Origin: Pocillopora verrucosa | Lineage: Eukaryota > Cnidaria > Anthozoa > Scleractinia > Pocilloporidae | Length of the DNA: 64,000 nt | Reading direction: 5' to 3' | Assembly: GCF_036669915.1 (NCBI RefSeq) | Contig: NC_089322.1 | Coordinates: forward strand, 11,124,041-11,188,040 | Part shown: positions 27,901 to 41,500 of the stretch, piece after piece | Layout: each line of letters opens with the position of its first letter | Position numbering within the stretch: the first letter of the stretch is position 1 | Program-made: the position numbers and the translations under genes | Notes under the pieces: generated by a model | Databases searched by the model: none | The model's input: the letters and a program-made list of their open reading frames with translations, nothing else | What the model was told of the DNA's origin: nothing

Positions 27901-30900
27901 GATTGGTCGTGGGCATTCAATCAATAAACGATCATTGGTTGAGATTTTTGTGATATAAAGAATAATCACGGTCGAGGTAGGGGTTATAAGCCGAAGCCAA
28001 AGGCTGAGGCTGATAACCTTTACCGAGACATTACAGTTACAAAAAGTGACATTCAACTATTTTTTCGATGTCTCCCTCGGTCAACGAAGTAAACCTGGAA
28101 GTCATGTTCTTGCTTCTTTACTGACGGCAAGCAACACAAAGCGCGCGAATTTGACATGTTTACCCTTAGAAATCGTGCACCGCGGCTATATATGATGTGA
28201 ATACCCCTGACCTTGAGTGACCTTAACATGATTATTGTATAATTTGCGGCTAGATGACGTCCCAGGCACCGATTTAGGAAGTTCAACGTACGCTTTCGGC
28301 CAATCAGAAAAGAGACAGTGAGTTGAATGTATAATAATATACAATGGTACGTGGAGGGAGGTGACATGGCAAGTGCAATATCTACAGCGGATGATATTGT
28401 ATTTATCATGTCGAGTTCAATGTCCGTGTAGTGTTCTCAAACGTTTGCAAACTCAGAGAGAAGTTTCTTTATTTGCAGATTATTAAAAAAAAATGTATAG
28501 TAAAACTATTATTGAACTCGGTTTTGGCATAACATCATCAATTATCAAACCTCGTGTTTGAGTTATCCGCCTCAGCCTTCGGCTTCGGCAGATAACTCAA
28601 GCCTCGGTTTTAATAATTCATGATATCATGCTCAACCTCATCCAATAATTGTTTATCGTACGCAGAATAGTGCGTAGTTATCAGTTAGAGTTATCAGGCT
28701 TGATATCTAAAGGTCGCTGATACTGTGGAACAAAAGAGACTTAAAGATATTATACTTAAAGATATTATAATTTGCATAAAAAAGAGCTTGAGAGAGGAAA
28801 ATGAAATTGAAATCTAAAATTATCAAGTGGTTACAGTGCAAAGTGTGGGGGCTGTAAACATAAAAAGGGACTGCAAAACCTTAGATTACAATGAATGTAA
28901 AGGCCTCCTCTCCACTTAATAACCGAGGTAAAACAAAAGTGATGCCCAAATTGGTGATGTAGTTTCTTTTAATAGCACTTCCATTAAAGTCTATATCTCT
29001 CACTTTGCTCCACCACTGCTCTATTATTCGGTTTTATACTACATGATTATATATACCACTATTATTTACGATATACTATTTGCGTATCACATATCACGTT
29101 AGGTAAAATGCTAAGTAAATCTGAGTTAACTCATCCCTTGTTCCGTGTTTATTAAAGAAGGCATAGTTATGAGTATCACTTGAAGAAAACAAAGCAAGCT
29201 TTGGAGGAGAAGCGTCGAGAGCTTGACAGATTCAAAGAAAGGTATGAATCCTGTAGAACCCCAACATTTCTCGACAACGTCATTACTTTTACCTTTTTTG
29301 TTACAAACGTTTGCCAATCATATGTCTGCGCACAAGTATCCGTACGTATTTTGGCACCAAAATAGAGGCTTTTTCTTATATATTAACATACCCATACATA
29401 TATTGTACATACAATCATACTGAGCTATATTTTTAATTTTTTACTGTCATAAGGCATGCTGCTTTCTCGGAGAAAAGAGTGAGGTCTGATCAGAGAAGAA
29501 CAGAAAACACCTTAAGTACCAACAGACAGTCTCAGCTAGAGAATGATTACGTCATTGAATTCAAGGATGGCACACGTGTTGATGCCATAGACATAATTTA
29601 CAGAAAAACTAGTCGTTCCAGGGGAAATAAATCAACCTCAGCGGAGTATTTAAAGTGTTGTAGACTCGCCTGCCTTATTTTTGAGGTAATGATTCATGAT
29701 TTGGTTTGATCTGTGTATTTGTATATGTGTGTCTATTCAATTTTACAAATTTTGGTAAGCAATTTTTTTAAAATTGGTGAAGGCAAATGAGTTCAGTAAG
29801 AAAGAAAATTGGTTCTGTCGCTTCAATGGTTCTTCGCGACATCCTTGACATTAGCCAACTTCACCTCTATTGCAATGCGTCTTTCACAATACGATGGCTT
29901 GTATATTACAGCTGAGGCCATGGTCGGTTCGGTGTCGACACATAATAGACTAGAATTGCTTTTGCATATTAGACTATCCTAAAGACCTGAGCTCAGCATA
30001 TGGCTAAGCAATAGCTCATACAGATCTTGCTTGCCCAGTGTTACACAATGGCAATAACTTTTTTTTATTGCCCGACCCATTTTAACGATGACATTACCTA
30101 CGAAACCAACTGAGTCAATTGAACGATCATAATGATAACGGAAATTTTTAAAATTTCTGACCACGGTTCACATAAATGACATTCTCTTTTTTTGGACTGT
30201 TCGTGAAATGTTTAGAGAACCAATGGAGACTTGATGTGTATTATTGAGAATAATACCTAAGCAGCGAACACGAATGCAAATCCGAAATGCTGAATTTATC
30301 ACCATCTGTTTCAGGTAGCCTATGGTTCCGTTTTAAGCATCAAAAAAACCTTCGCCACTTTCACGTCTGCTGTGATTGAAGTCTTAGTCACTGAAGCTCC
30401 AGCGATTGGGTCAGATACCAAATCATTTCCGGTACGAGAAAAATGTCCGGATCTCTGGTTACTGTGAATTTACCATCGTATACCTAGTTAAAACGGGCAC
30501 TCGGGAACTTTTAAAGCAAAGTGAACTGAGAAGAAGTGGATTCATGCCATTAACGTAAAGTACTCAATCTAATTAGAAACCTTTGGTCTTGGTATTGTTA
30601 TTTTTAGGTGAGTCGTGAACTGTTCTATTCAACAAAGCAGCAGGCCTCAAACTATACGATAAAGTTTAAGGCGTACGCTGTCTTCGTTGCTACGGTTAAA
30701 CGACTTTAGACAATTACTCGCTGTTTTTTATGGGGTGCGGAGACTATAAATGGGAAGGGAGCATGCAGTTTCTCTATGGTAACCATTTTCACGTACTTGA
30801 AGAACAAAACAATGCAACTAAGTCATATTCAGTGGTCATTTCTGAATATAAAGGGTATTTTTGAGTTTCTTTACGTTAATACATGTTCCCGTTTGCTAGC

Positions 30901-32073
30901 TTTGGAAGGTTCAGTGTGGTCACACAAGAGATGTGGTATTTGCTACTCAAGATGCCGTAGCCGAGGTTATGGTCCTGGTTAAAGAAGGAGCGAAGAATCA
31001 CAATCTACATTTTCTTGAGGAAGTAAGTCTTGCCAAGACTTAATCGAATTGATTTTATTGTTTACCGCAATGCGTACATACTTGAAGAGATCCTAGAATG
31101 TTAAATAAACTGTGTGATGCTTATACTCAGTAAAATTGATGGGCCGTCACGTGCACTTCATAATCGCCCCTTCGAATTAGTCGGAAAGTAAAATATTGAG
31201 AAAACCTTATAACAATATGATTGAAATTCATTTTTAAAATTGTTATTGTAAGTGGCTCTTTGCAGGTGTGGCTTTATTTTAGTCAACAAAGTGATGTTTT
31301 GTAAGTGCGTTTTGCTTGTTCAGTTTTTGGCGAAGCAATAATAGTAATACTTAAGAAAAATCCGTCCTTAAAAAGAAAAAGGTATGCCCGAAAATCTCCC
31401 AATCAAAGACCTCATTATAAATAAATAAACAAGTAAATAAATAAATAGATAAATAAGTATAAATAATATAAATATGTAATATAAATATATAATATAAATA
31501 TATTAGGTACTAATACTACTCAAAAATGTGATACACGATGCGCGTATATTTCACATCAAAGAACAATGTCTTTTTTGCTATCGTTGGAGAGGCGTCTTGC
31601 ATACTAACGTTCTCTTCCACCAGTTCAACGGTACGACATACATACATACATACATACATATATACATACATACATACATATATATATAACTGTAGAAAGT
31701 TTTCTGTTAACAGGATGTTATGAGCTCCATTTGTTCCATATGGCTTGAACACTTTCTTCAAAGGAAACAGCTTCTTCCAGAGTACGACAGAAATATCTTG
31801 CACAGTTTAAAAGATTACATACAGTATTGCATACAGTTTGCGTGGTGTGCTGTAACTCAGGTTCCTCCATTGAAGATTGACCACACGACGACTGTTTACA
31901 GTTCTAAAAGCCACATTATAAGCCAAGCTTTCAGTTTAACCGACCAAGATCGAGGCCGTTCTCGACGCTCTTATTCCTCCGAAGCACGAAATATCATATG
32001 CTATCTGTGGCCTACTTTGTTGGATTGTGATGGAAAAGTTATTAGTAAAGGAGAGGTTATTTTAGCTCACTAG
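24928..32073 (+). CDS. MIEAP/SPATA18-like coiled-coil protein, paralogue A (9 exons)
   Basis: Exons, all joining in phase: 24928-25124, 26170-26259, 26762-26860, 27420-27539, 29161-29241, 29454-29685, 30315-30431, 30900-31022, 31714-32073; 472 codons. The start ATG has A at -3 and G at +4. Residues of about 25-200 are charged, heptad-like coiled coil (for example KKTKQALEEKRRELDRFKE). From about residue 205 a globular domain is shared with the paralogue downstream. Near its end are YIQYCIQFAWCAVTQVPP and ICYLWPTLLD with a final KGEVILAH, which I recognise as the C-terminal domain of mitochondria-eating protein, a factor in removal of damaged mitochondria in vertebrates. The exon 5 acceptor could be three bases earlier. 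Exon 8 has three in-frame acceptor choices (30900, 30909, 30915). Function in this organism is inferred. Confidence 0.75.
27872..28700. repeat. Foldback-type repeat in intron 4 of paralogue A
   Basis: The motif CCGAAGCCAAAGGCTGAGG at 27991 recurs inverted at 28562-28588 (GTTATCCGCCTCAGCCTTCG). The second copy is itself a hairpin between GAGTTATC and GATAACTC. Edges are approximate. It looks like a non-autonomous interspersed element; no protein is encoded. Confidence 0.5.
31413..31504. repeat. AAATA/TATAAATA-rich low-complexity tract
   Basis: AT-rich near-tandem AAATAAATA and ATATAAATAT units in intron 8 of paralogue A. Confidence 0.6.
31634..31690. repeat. ATAC microsatellite
   Basis: ACATACAT tetranucleotide repeats interrupted by TATATA, about 25 bp before the last exon acceptor of paralogue A at 31714. 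Confidence 0.85.
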
Positions 32074-32351
32074 CATTAGAATCCCTTTAACTTAAGAAAA
32101 ACACTTTGTAGAGAGATTTTAAGAAGTCATAATCGGTTTACGCTCAATGTAACATCCAGGCAAGAGAAAAACATCACATAGGAACTTGGTTTATGTTATA
32201 TTTTCAATCTTTGATCGTGGCTGTACCATTTGATAGATCCTATAATAAACGGTTTTCTTTTGAAAGCAATAAACAATCACTTTCTCCAGAAGGCAACAGT
32301 TTTCAGGCCAAGGGAGGGGATGAGAGAAATTCAGGGGCGGATGTTGCTAAA

Positions 32352-32424
32352 AGCAGGGATGGGATATGGAGAATGGGGAATGGGGAATCGGAAAATGAAA
32401 TGGGAAATTGAAAATGGGAATTTG
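32352..32424. repeat. GGGGAATGG low-complexity tract
   Basis: Purine-rich degenerate repeat (GGAGAATGGGGAATGGGGAA and similar). It is the approximate complement of the pyrimidine tract about 1.4 kb downstream. Confidence 0.7.
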
Positions 32425-32718
32425 TTTGTTTTCTTGTTTTAGATTTACTGTTTATAAAGAAGAACACATTTTTCATCAATATCCACGTTCTCTCTCAAAA
32501 ACGTGCAGGGGAAAAAATCCAAGGAACGAAATGAATTGATGACAAGGAACAGATAACGTCCAAGAACAAATATACAAGCATATTTTCGCGTAAAATAGAT
32601 GCTATTGTGTTTTTGCAACGCGCGTGGAAAATGTTTACGAACAGCTTACTGTTTTTTGCTCGGGATATTTTCTTTTGAGTGTTCTCTAGTACTACTTTAT
32701 AGACAAACATTTATTTTC

Positions 32719-33041
32719 CTTCTTTTTTAACAACCATAAAATGCTCTTTCATGAACAATTAAATTTTAAACGAAGACTTACCTTGGTGGACGTAAGGTTT
32801 AAAAGTTGGGGAGTATCACTTTGATGATACCTTCGGATATCCTCCAGCTTTAGCTGAGAAATATTTGTCAACGTGATGCTTTTAAACTAGTCGCGCGCGA
32901 GCAGAAATATTTGATGTATCATAATCGATTATATGCCCCATGTGATATTCCCTAATTTTCAAGTTCTATGTCCATCAAGATTAGTCTTCGTTTAAAGTTA
33001 ATTTTAGCTGAGAAAGCGTTTTTTGGTTGTTATAAAAAAGG
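32719..33041. repeat. Foldback/MITE-like element with inverted arms of about 100 bp
   Basis: The left arm at about 32719-32820 (includes TTTTTTAACAACCATAAAAT and AAACGAAGACTTA) is matched in inverted orientation by the right arm at about 32935-33041 (TTAGTCTTCGTTTAAA through TTGGTTGTTATAAAAAAG). Arms are diverged and indel-containing. No ORF inside. Confidence 0.65.
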
Positions 33042-33739
33042 GGACATGTTTGTTTGTTCATGAAATCATACTATCCTTCAAAAATAAACACCCCACGCAC
33101 TGAGCAGTGAACTGTTGCAAAAAATTTTAAAGGAAAATAAGCAAAATAGCCTCCTTTTGACGCGGGATTATGCTTTTTCTTTCACATTTTAAGGAAGAGA
33201 TTACTCATATTTGTGGGAAACCTTTGGAAGTTCAGTCGTTTGCAGCACACTCGCCACCAATGTTCATGCAAATTACCGCTTGAAGCCTACGAGATTCATT
33301 AATTGCTTGGCGCGTTTTTATGGTCCTGAAATAATATTATTCTTTCATATAATTTGTCAGTTTCGCTGCAGCCACTAGCTTGAAAAGTGACGCAAGTGCT
33401 TTGTTTGATCGAAGTCCCTCTTCTAAGAAAACTTCTATTACTTTCGAAAATTAAAACAAATTTCTTTTTGAATGGATGTTAAACTGTGGGTTGGTTTGTC
33501 TTTCAGGGTTGATAGTGACTTGGATTCTGAAAAATGAAGGCGCGGCTAATTTCTTTGAAATTCCAATTTAGTAAGTAAACATTCAAATTTGGTTTACAAC
33601 ATTTTTTAGGATTCATGCATCACTTTTTTCGTTATAATCAATTTATTCCGTTCCTTAAATTTTACCTCTCAACGTTTTTAATGATCGCCACCAAAAAAAT
33701 TATATTCAGCATAATAAACATAAAGTTTCAAAAAAAGGT

Positions 33740-33925
33740 TAATTTCCCATTTTCAATTTCATCATTAGCCGTTCTCCATTCTCCATTCTCCATTCTTCAC
33801 TCGTAATTCTTCATTGTCCATCGTCCATTCTTTATTCTCCAATCTCCATTCTCTTTTCTCCATTCTCCATTCCTCATTCCCTTTTCCCACTTCCCAATCT
33901 CCACTCTACATTTCACATTCCTCCT
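33740..33925. repeat. CATTCTC pyrimidine-rich degenerate minisatellite
   Basis: Repeated TTCTCCATTCTCCATTC units with many variants, on a strongly pyrimidine-biased strand. Confidence 0.75.
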
Positions 33926-35540
33926 TTTATTAACATCCGTTTAGAGGCCACCACGAAAGAATCCTCTTAAAAATTTGTATAGTGGTCGAAATAAATTTTC
34001 CATTTGACTCGGGGAAACTACTGATCACAAAAGAGACCGGAAAAGCCGCGGCGTTTTCGTTTCCACCTTTTGGCTTAAACGAAAGGTAAGAATTCCGCTC
34101 GTAAAACAGTATCTGCTATAATCAACCAAAAATTTAAGACACTGGATCTAGTTATTTCCAAATATCTATAGCATATCGTCAGGCATTTCATTTGCTTATT
34201 TGCGTTAAAACAGTTTTATAACCGTAATTTAAGATATTGTTATTTCTCCGAACCTGAAGCATGCTCAAGGATACAGGAGAATATTAACTGTTGATATTCT
34301 CATGGAGGATGTTATTACAATGAGACAGGCATAAACATGACTGTTAATAATTGAGAGGGCTAAGTTTCGAATAAAACTGTGGTTCTGCATTGTTGGGGTA
34401 TAACAAGATAATTCGGTTTAATCGATTTAACATGGCCACCGTAAACAGTTTGTAAATCCTACGTAAAGCCCTGTGTGAGAGCAAATAGAACAAATGTGAT
34501 AAAGATGGAGTTACGCTGTAGGTGGGAACACCGTGACAAAAAAAAATGCGAGAAAAATAAGTGGAATGAGAAAGGTTATTTGATACCGTGTGGATTAAGA
34601 GTGCCGATCTGAAAGATCAACTTTTGTTCGAGAGTTGTGCGGCTTTTCGAACTGTGTAGGGGTAGGGGTAGGGAAAGACTGCAGACTGTCACATGCTAGT
34701 GACTGTTTTGGATGCGTCTTTGACATTTCCTTTTCCTTCACGAAGTTTTTCTCGGAATTGGTCGCCTTGTCGTCTTCCTGTTTCAACAATGTAAGAATTT
34801 CTGCACCAATCTCCACGTTAGTTATAATCGTTTACGGACTTTTCAAAAAGAGATAGGAATAAATGATTATTCTAGAAATTTAAGAAAAAAAAGTCAAGTG
34901 CATAACGAATACGCGATGGCTAATAAATATACAATAACAAAGGTGAGATGAGATAAAATATGAAATCACTTACGTGAGGGTTGTAACTGTTACGGAAACG
35001 GAAATAGAAGATACTAAACGCCTCTTGACTTACGCTGAGTTTCCCAACCATTTAAAAGGATCCCCTTTATATAAATCCTTACCATTATTGCGGAGGTACA
35101 CTTAAAGTAATTTTTAACTATCCTGATCGGATAGTTCCTGATCGGATTTCTAGGAATTGAAGCTAAAGGTCATGGTCTATCAGGTTGGATTTCACGTGTA
35201 ACATTGGGTTTCGATAGCATGTCGTGAACAGAATTCCTATCCATGTTGTATAGTTTTAATGTTCGTCATGAACTTATAAGACAGATTCAGTTTTAGACTT
35301 GTCGTTCAAAATTCGAGTGGCGGGTGTATAATAGGCTGCATTTGGTGGTTATTGTCATGTTGACAGCTAATATTCTTAGATCATGTCATATGACTCTTTC
35401 CTGTTATTTCCGGTCTTTCCAGGAAAGATACGGAAGTTGTAGTGAGCAGTGAATCTTTCGTCCGAAATCACAAAAATGAAACGTGAAAATGGTAGGTTTG
35501 GTTTTGCAGAAGGTGCGTTAAGTTTGTAGTGTAAGTAACA

Positions 35541-38500
35541 ATGGCGGAAACACAACAGAGTGAGAATCAAGGCGTTAAGGAGGTTGAGATCGCAGAAGTA
35601 ACGAAATTTCTGCAATCCCTGAATTTGCTGCTCACGGAAAATCGAGATATCTTGACGATTTTGCCAGAATTGATTCGCAAACAAGTCCACGAACTTGAAG
35701 CGCACTCAACACAAAATACCAGAACTGTCTCAGCCGATAACACTGGGTATGTAAATTAGTCGTTTAAAGGTGCAAATAACAGTCAAAGTTATCATCCAAC
35801 CACTCTACTGTTAAGTTTCTCGCTTTGCAGTCACACCATCTTTCTTGACACTGTATCTTAGCACTTGCTACACACTCCAGACAGAAGTCTCCATTTAGTG
35901 ACAAGAAAGGGGGTCAGAATTTCAGAATCTAGTCCGATAAGAAATGTTCCTCAGTGATCAAGTACAACACGTATTCAAATTGTTATCGCTAACCGTCTGG
36001 TAACCGAGCATTGTCCTAATGAATTAAATGCTCGGCAGTTAAAAAATTTTCGACGCGTTTCCTCTGAGTGGCTCCTTTCAGACTTCTCAGGTGTAAGCAA
36101 CAAGGGTTTGTTTGGGAAATTTGAGCGACTTTAAAAAGTATGTCGGTTTTCTAGTCCACGAAATATCCGAACTTGTTTACACGTTAGAGGCCCCGAGTGT
36201 AAATATCGAGAATCGCTGGCAAGGCTCGAAAATTCGAAAATCGCGATACCTTGCCGAAAGGAGGCTTTTGGGATACTATTGTCGAAAATTCAATTTAAGG
36301 TTTCAAGGAATCTTAATTTTTTTTTGAGAAATTTGGGAAAAACGAAAACTTGCGATTTATCTTATTAATTATGCAAAAATAATGCTCGAAAATTGATCAC
36401 TTTCTTTAAGCTTGTAATCAAAGACTTTTTCAACGCGAAGAAACGAAATAGATGTTGGAAAAGAGCAGAACTCTTCGTCTTTCTGTTAGTGTAAAAAGTA
36501 TTACGTTATTTGATAATTTAGATGTCTAGCCGGCTTTTCAAAAATGCTATTGTGCGTGTTTTGGAAAACAACAATGAACGAATGTGTTGCCAGAAGTCAG
36601 ATCCTTGCATTCGCGCAAAGATTTCTGGGATCGGCATAGGGCGAATATTGAAAGTTTCTAGCAAGAAAATATGTGGCGAAAGGTTGTTTCGATTTCCGAA
36701 AAAAAGACTATGGGGAGAGATCAGCACTTTTTCGCCGCGGTGTGATCATAAATAGATGAAGATAATGCTGATACGAGGGAAGTGTAAGTTTTTGTTCGAA
36801 TTAATCTTGCGGGGCTAATTCTTAGAAAAATCTGTAGGAGAGAAACCGATTGCAATCGTTCGGTATTAGGATTCTGGAAGGAAACAAAAATTACAATAAC
36901 AATAGTCTGAGAATGATAATCAATACGAAAAATCTACCAAATTGGATACGATAAAATAACCAAGTCACAAGCATGTAATGTTTGCACTTTTCTACTGAAA
37001 CCAAAACGCGAGAGACCTTAGCTGAATACGTTATTAGTGTCCTCAAACTAGTGAAAGGAATGGTACATGATTCTGCAACAATATCATGGTTACCATTTGC
37101 TCCTTCCCCACAAATATTCTTTCCGGGACCAACGTCAAAGACTTGCCAGACCTTCACTCTCCCAGCAGAAAAAACTGACGTTATTCAGTTTACTGTTTCC
37201 AGCAACCTCTTGCTGTGACCCGAAAGGTAACTACTCATTCTAAAGAGCGCCTAAAACGTTTATGCGTCTTGTCTTGGCACGTGTTAAAACAAAATACAAA
37301 GGTATTTTTACACCATTTTATAGGAAACATCTCTTAAGTTGAGATAATTAAATTGAGTTTTAATAATGGCACAAGCATTCCGATTTATTTAAAAATGAAG
37401 CAGGACCGTTGGCTATCTATCTTGCGATCTCCCACGTTTCTTGCTGATATGTTGCCCGCAACTTCTGTTGTCATAGCGCATCTCGTCTTGCCATTTCTCC
37501 AGCGATTACCGCAGCTATCTCTGCGCTAGGAGCATACAGTCATGTGCACCTGTCACTCTCGTGCGACGAAAATACCTGATGCTTTACAATTTTGCAAGGA
37601 GAGGTTTAAGTATGGCATGCAGAAAAAACGCAAAAACACAGGTTACAATCGAGGGGAGCTATGGTAGTCCACCACTTACCTGTACAGGCAGGTAGCAAAT
37701 TTCTCTCGCTGTCGATATTCTCAGTGATGGTTACTGGATTTTACAAAACTTCAGTTCACCTCCCGACTACAAATTTTCAAGTCAACAAATTGGACATCGT
37801 TTAGATTTTCAATTCCTGGACCACAAGCTCCACCGACAGGGGAAGCAAAACTGCAAAATGACATTCTTATTCAACACACTTATAAAGAGATCTTTTCCGA
37901 CAAAGGCGGATATCTGACACTATGCTCTTCCGGCTGAGAAACGAAATTCCAGTACTGAGCGCAGACTTGCATCATGGGTTCCACTGTTTAGCACAAACAG
38001 AGGTAACTAGCTGAAAGCTTCTGCATTAAAGCAAATATCCCTAAGCATTTTTAATGGGTGAAAGGGCTGTTTGCGATTTTTAAACAAATTTAATTTTGAG
38101 AGGAGAATACTATCATGTTATTTTCAGTCTAATGGTGTTGCATGACATTGTTCATAGAAGCTAGATTTCAGTTGAAACTTGAGCTTTGTTTGGCGTGGGA
38201 CATTGTTAATCTTGAATAATGTGGGAAGAAAATACTTCTCAGGGAGATATTAATGATTTCAGAAAGAAATTATGAATAAGAGTGAATGACAGTATTTGGA
38301 AGATATTGCCCAAACCTTGAAACTTTTACAAGCAAACTCTCACAGACAAACTTTTGAGGTAATTAATCTCGGAATGAAAATGTTATGATTGGAATAATGG
38401 TAACCTTCCCTAAAGTAGAAAAAATGAAAAGGATAGTACAAATTAAATATCTTCGACCAGAGTAAAACAATGCTTGTCATGCTTCAAGTTGTTCTCTTTC

Positions 38501-41500
38501 CATACATCTCCTCAACACCTCACATTTCCTTTGATGCTTAGTTATGCAAATCAATGCAACGAGATCTAAAATGCGCAGTTTTGTGAAGGCAAGCTTAATT
38601 TGCTTTTTTCATATTTGGCAGTAGTAAAATAACAGTTTCCCACACCATTTATTTCCATTCGAAATCACACATACCAAGATCAGTCTTACTCTGTTGAAGT
38701 TAAAATTTATTTCGAAAGCACTCACAATAACATTTTACAAAAGGCCAAGGGAAGATCTAAACTATATCAAAACTTAAAACTGTACTTACTGACAGAAAGA
38801 CGAAGAGCTGTTCTCTTGATCTAAAGTTTCAAATTTCAAATTCTTTCAATACAAGCCAAGAGGAAGTGATACATTTTCGAGAATATTTTGACATAATTAA
38901 TGAGGGAAATCGCAAATTTTCGTTTCGCCCTAACTTTCTCGAAAACAATAAAGCTCTTGAAAATTTAAACTACAGTTTCGAAAGTAGTTCACTAACGGCC
39001 TTCTCTTAGCGAAGTATCGACGTTTTTAAAATTTTCAAACCTTGTCAGCGATTCAGCGCCTCCTGAGAACAAGTCTCTGTAAGAATCAAACATCTTGGGA
39101 AATGAACATTTTCAACCCCCCTGCAGTGCATGCAGGTAGGCATTCAGGGGTTATGCACAAAATGCCATTTTTAAAGGTTGCAGCACTCTGCAATTTGTGC
39201 GACTCGTGCCAAAATCATCACAAAGTGGAGATTTTGAACTACTCAGTATCCCTGCAGTACAGCAAATGGAACAGGGATTTCATTACAATCAATTTCCAAA
39301 AATTTAGCTTTTTTCTGCTATTGCGGCGACTGGGTTTTACATGTACTACTGCCGCTGACAAGTTGCGATTTCTGCTCTCAGATTCTAGGTGTTTACGAGC
39401 GTTCAATCGAGGTTTCCCCCTTTTTTTTTGGTTGTTTTTACTTCAGAATGCGCGGAAATCTTCTGACATTTATGAAAAATATCCATTTCTCGTCTTCTTT
39501 GGAGCAACCGATGGAAACTTCACGGAGAAATACAGCGTCACGCCATCGTGACAACGTACATGTTTATGACAAATGACCGGTGTGAGGATAGTTTCGTGTA
39601 GATCAATCGACTTCAACATGTTTTAAATGACATACAAGTATAACAGTGTATCTCAGAGGACTTCCGATCGCTTAAATTCCCATGAAAGAAGGTGCAGCGC
39701 TCAGAATCTAGATGATATACATACGATTTGAGGTATATGTTTGTAGTCCATGAAGGTTGATCAATTTTTTTTAAAAGATGACGACCAGAGGCGAGAATTC
39801 TCTTCGGGATATTGCTCATAAGATAACATTCTTTCAAAGCCTTGCATGTTTCATTTTTCTGAAACATTTTTGTTGACAACATTAGATGTAAATATCGCCA
39901 AATTATGCAATATCTGATTTTTGAGCTTCGTTCGCGAATTGCCCCTATGGAAAGTAGAGACAGGCCTGCAGAGATTTTTACATATTTAAAAACTAGAATA
40001 TTTTAACCAGCTAGGTGGGTAGTTCAGTTCCAGAATCGGTGTACTTTTGGAGAAATTCAGATAAACGTTTTCCCTGTTTTACCCGACAACAAAAATGACC
40101 GAAACTGTACTGAGATGAAGAATCTATTGGTGTGTTCACATTCACTCCCAGGGAAAATTGAATATATCAGTATAAAGACGAATGATGTTACTATGTATGG
40201 TAGAAGTACCAATTTGTAATATTGTATTTAGCTTGAGATAGAGAAATAAACATTTCACTCTTTTTTTGCGACGTTTTTGTATGAAAATGAGGCCCCAGGC
40301 CTCGAACAAGCAGCCGTTGTTACCATGGCAACAAGAGTGCTGCGACCTTTAAAAGTGGCATTTTTGTGCATACCCCTGAGTGTCTAACTGCATGCAAAAT
40401 TTGAAGGGGGTTTGAAAATGTTTATTTCCCAAGATGTTTGATTCTTACAGAAACTTGTTCTTAAAAATTGTCAAGAAAACAGCCTTGCTGTTTTGAAGGG
40501 TACTTAAGCTTCCGAAATTCGTTCACTTTAAAACCAAAATAATTTTCCAAATCGCTTGACATGCAGGTTTGCATTAATTTCTCTTTGGGAACTATGTAAA
40601 TTTTTTTCCTTTTCCAAGACACTCAAATAGGGCAAAATATTTCCAACTTTGTATTTTTAATCGACAAAGTGACCGTAAATACAGTGATAACTAATTTCCA
40701 AACAAGTCAATGATTGCTTGTCAGCATGAATGTATGGGAGGAGTTACGGCATTATTTGGCCTTCATTTTATATTTGAATTAAAGGCTTTGATGATTGCAT
40801 CGTAATTTTCAGCTTTTAAACTTTCAACGTTGTATTTTAATTGTTCATCGTGTTCCTTGTGCCTCAACCCCCTTCCCCCCCCGCAAAGGTTGTGCAACTT
40901 TGTTTGGAAGGGGATAGTTGCTAATTTTTTCCATTGTTTCTTTTATCTGGCAAGGAGGGCGGGAGGGATGATGGTTTTCTTATCATTCGTGTCTGTGGCC
41001 TGACTTATTTCTTCAAGATTGTCTAAATGCATGCTTCAGTAACCATATTGTAACATGCAATGGGGTATTTGTTCAGGGATGAGATTATCATGTGTATCTG
41101 TAAGCAGAAATCCGTAGGGTCTCATCATTCATTGTAAACAGTTATTAAGGGTCAACGTTTTTGAAATCTCGTGTACATTCAAGCAAAAGAGGACATTTAC
41201 CGTGTTCACGTAGCCTTACTAAAACACGAGAAGTGTTGGGGGCTAGAGAATTGGAGAAAGTTATGTAAACTCGATGCAGTTGAGGGTTTGCCTAGCTTTT
41301 GACCGATGAGAGTGACGATCGAAAATAATCTGTTAGTGTACATGTATCTATCTATACAGTGATAATTCGGGGAAGGTAGGAAAACGCAGAGAGGAACCGG
41401 AAACATGGATGACACAACAAGATGAAATGGAGAAGAGGTAAGTTCCATTTTCCCTTCCTACCAGAATTTCATGTTGTGATGGCCACCCACAGTTCAGAAG

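Larger units (their letters stand above)
32074..35540. other. Intergenic region between the two MIEAP-like genes
   Basis: 3.5 kb without a gene I can support. AATAAA at 32244-32249 may be the polyadenylation signal of paralogue A. The region contains purine-rich GGGGAATGG repeats (about 32354-32424), a foldback element (32719-33041), a pyrimidine-rich CATTCTC tract (about 33740-33925) and a short GTAGGG run near 34655-34675. Confidence 0.7.

Noticed and set aside
30616-30710. Possible extra exon (VSRELFYSTKQQ...) between exons 7 and 8 of paralogue A
   Set aside because: A plausible acceptor is present, but I found no donor that restores the phase to exon 8.
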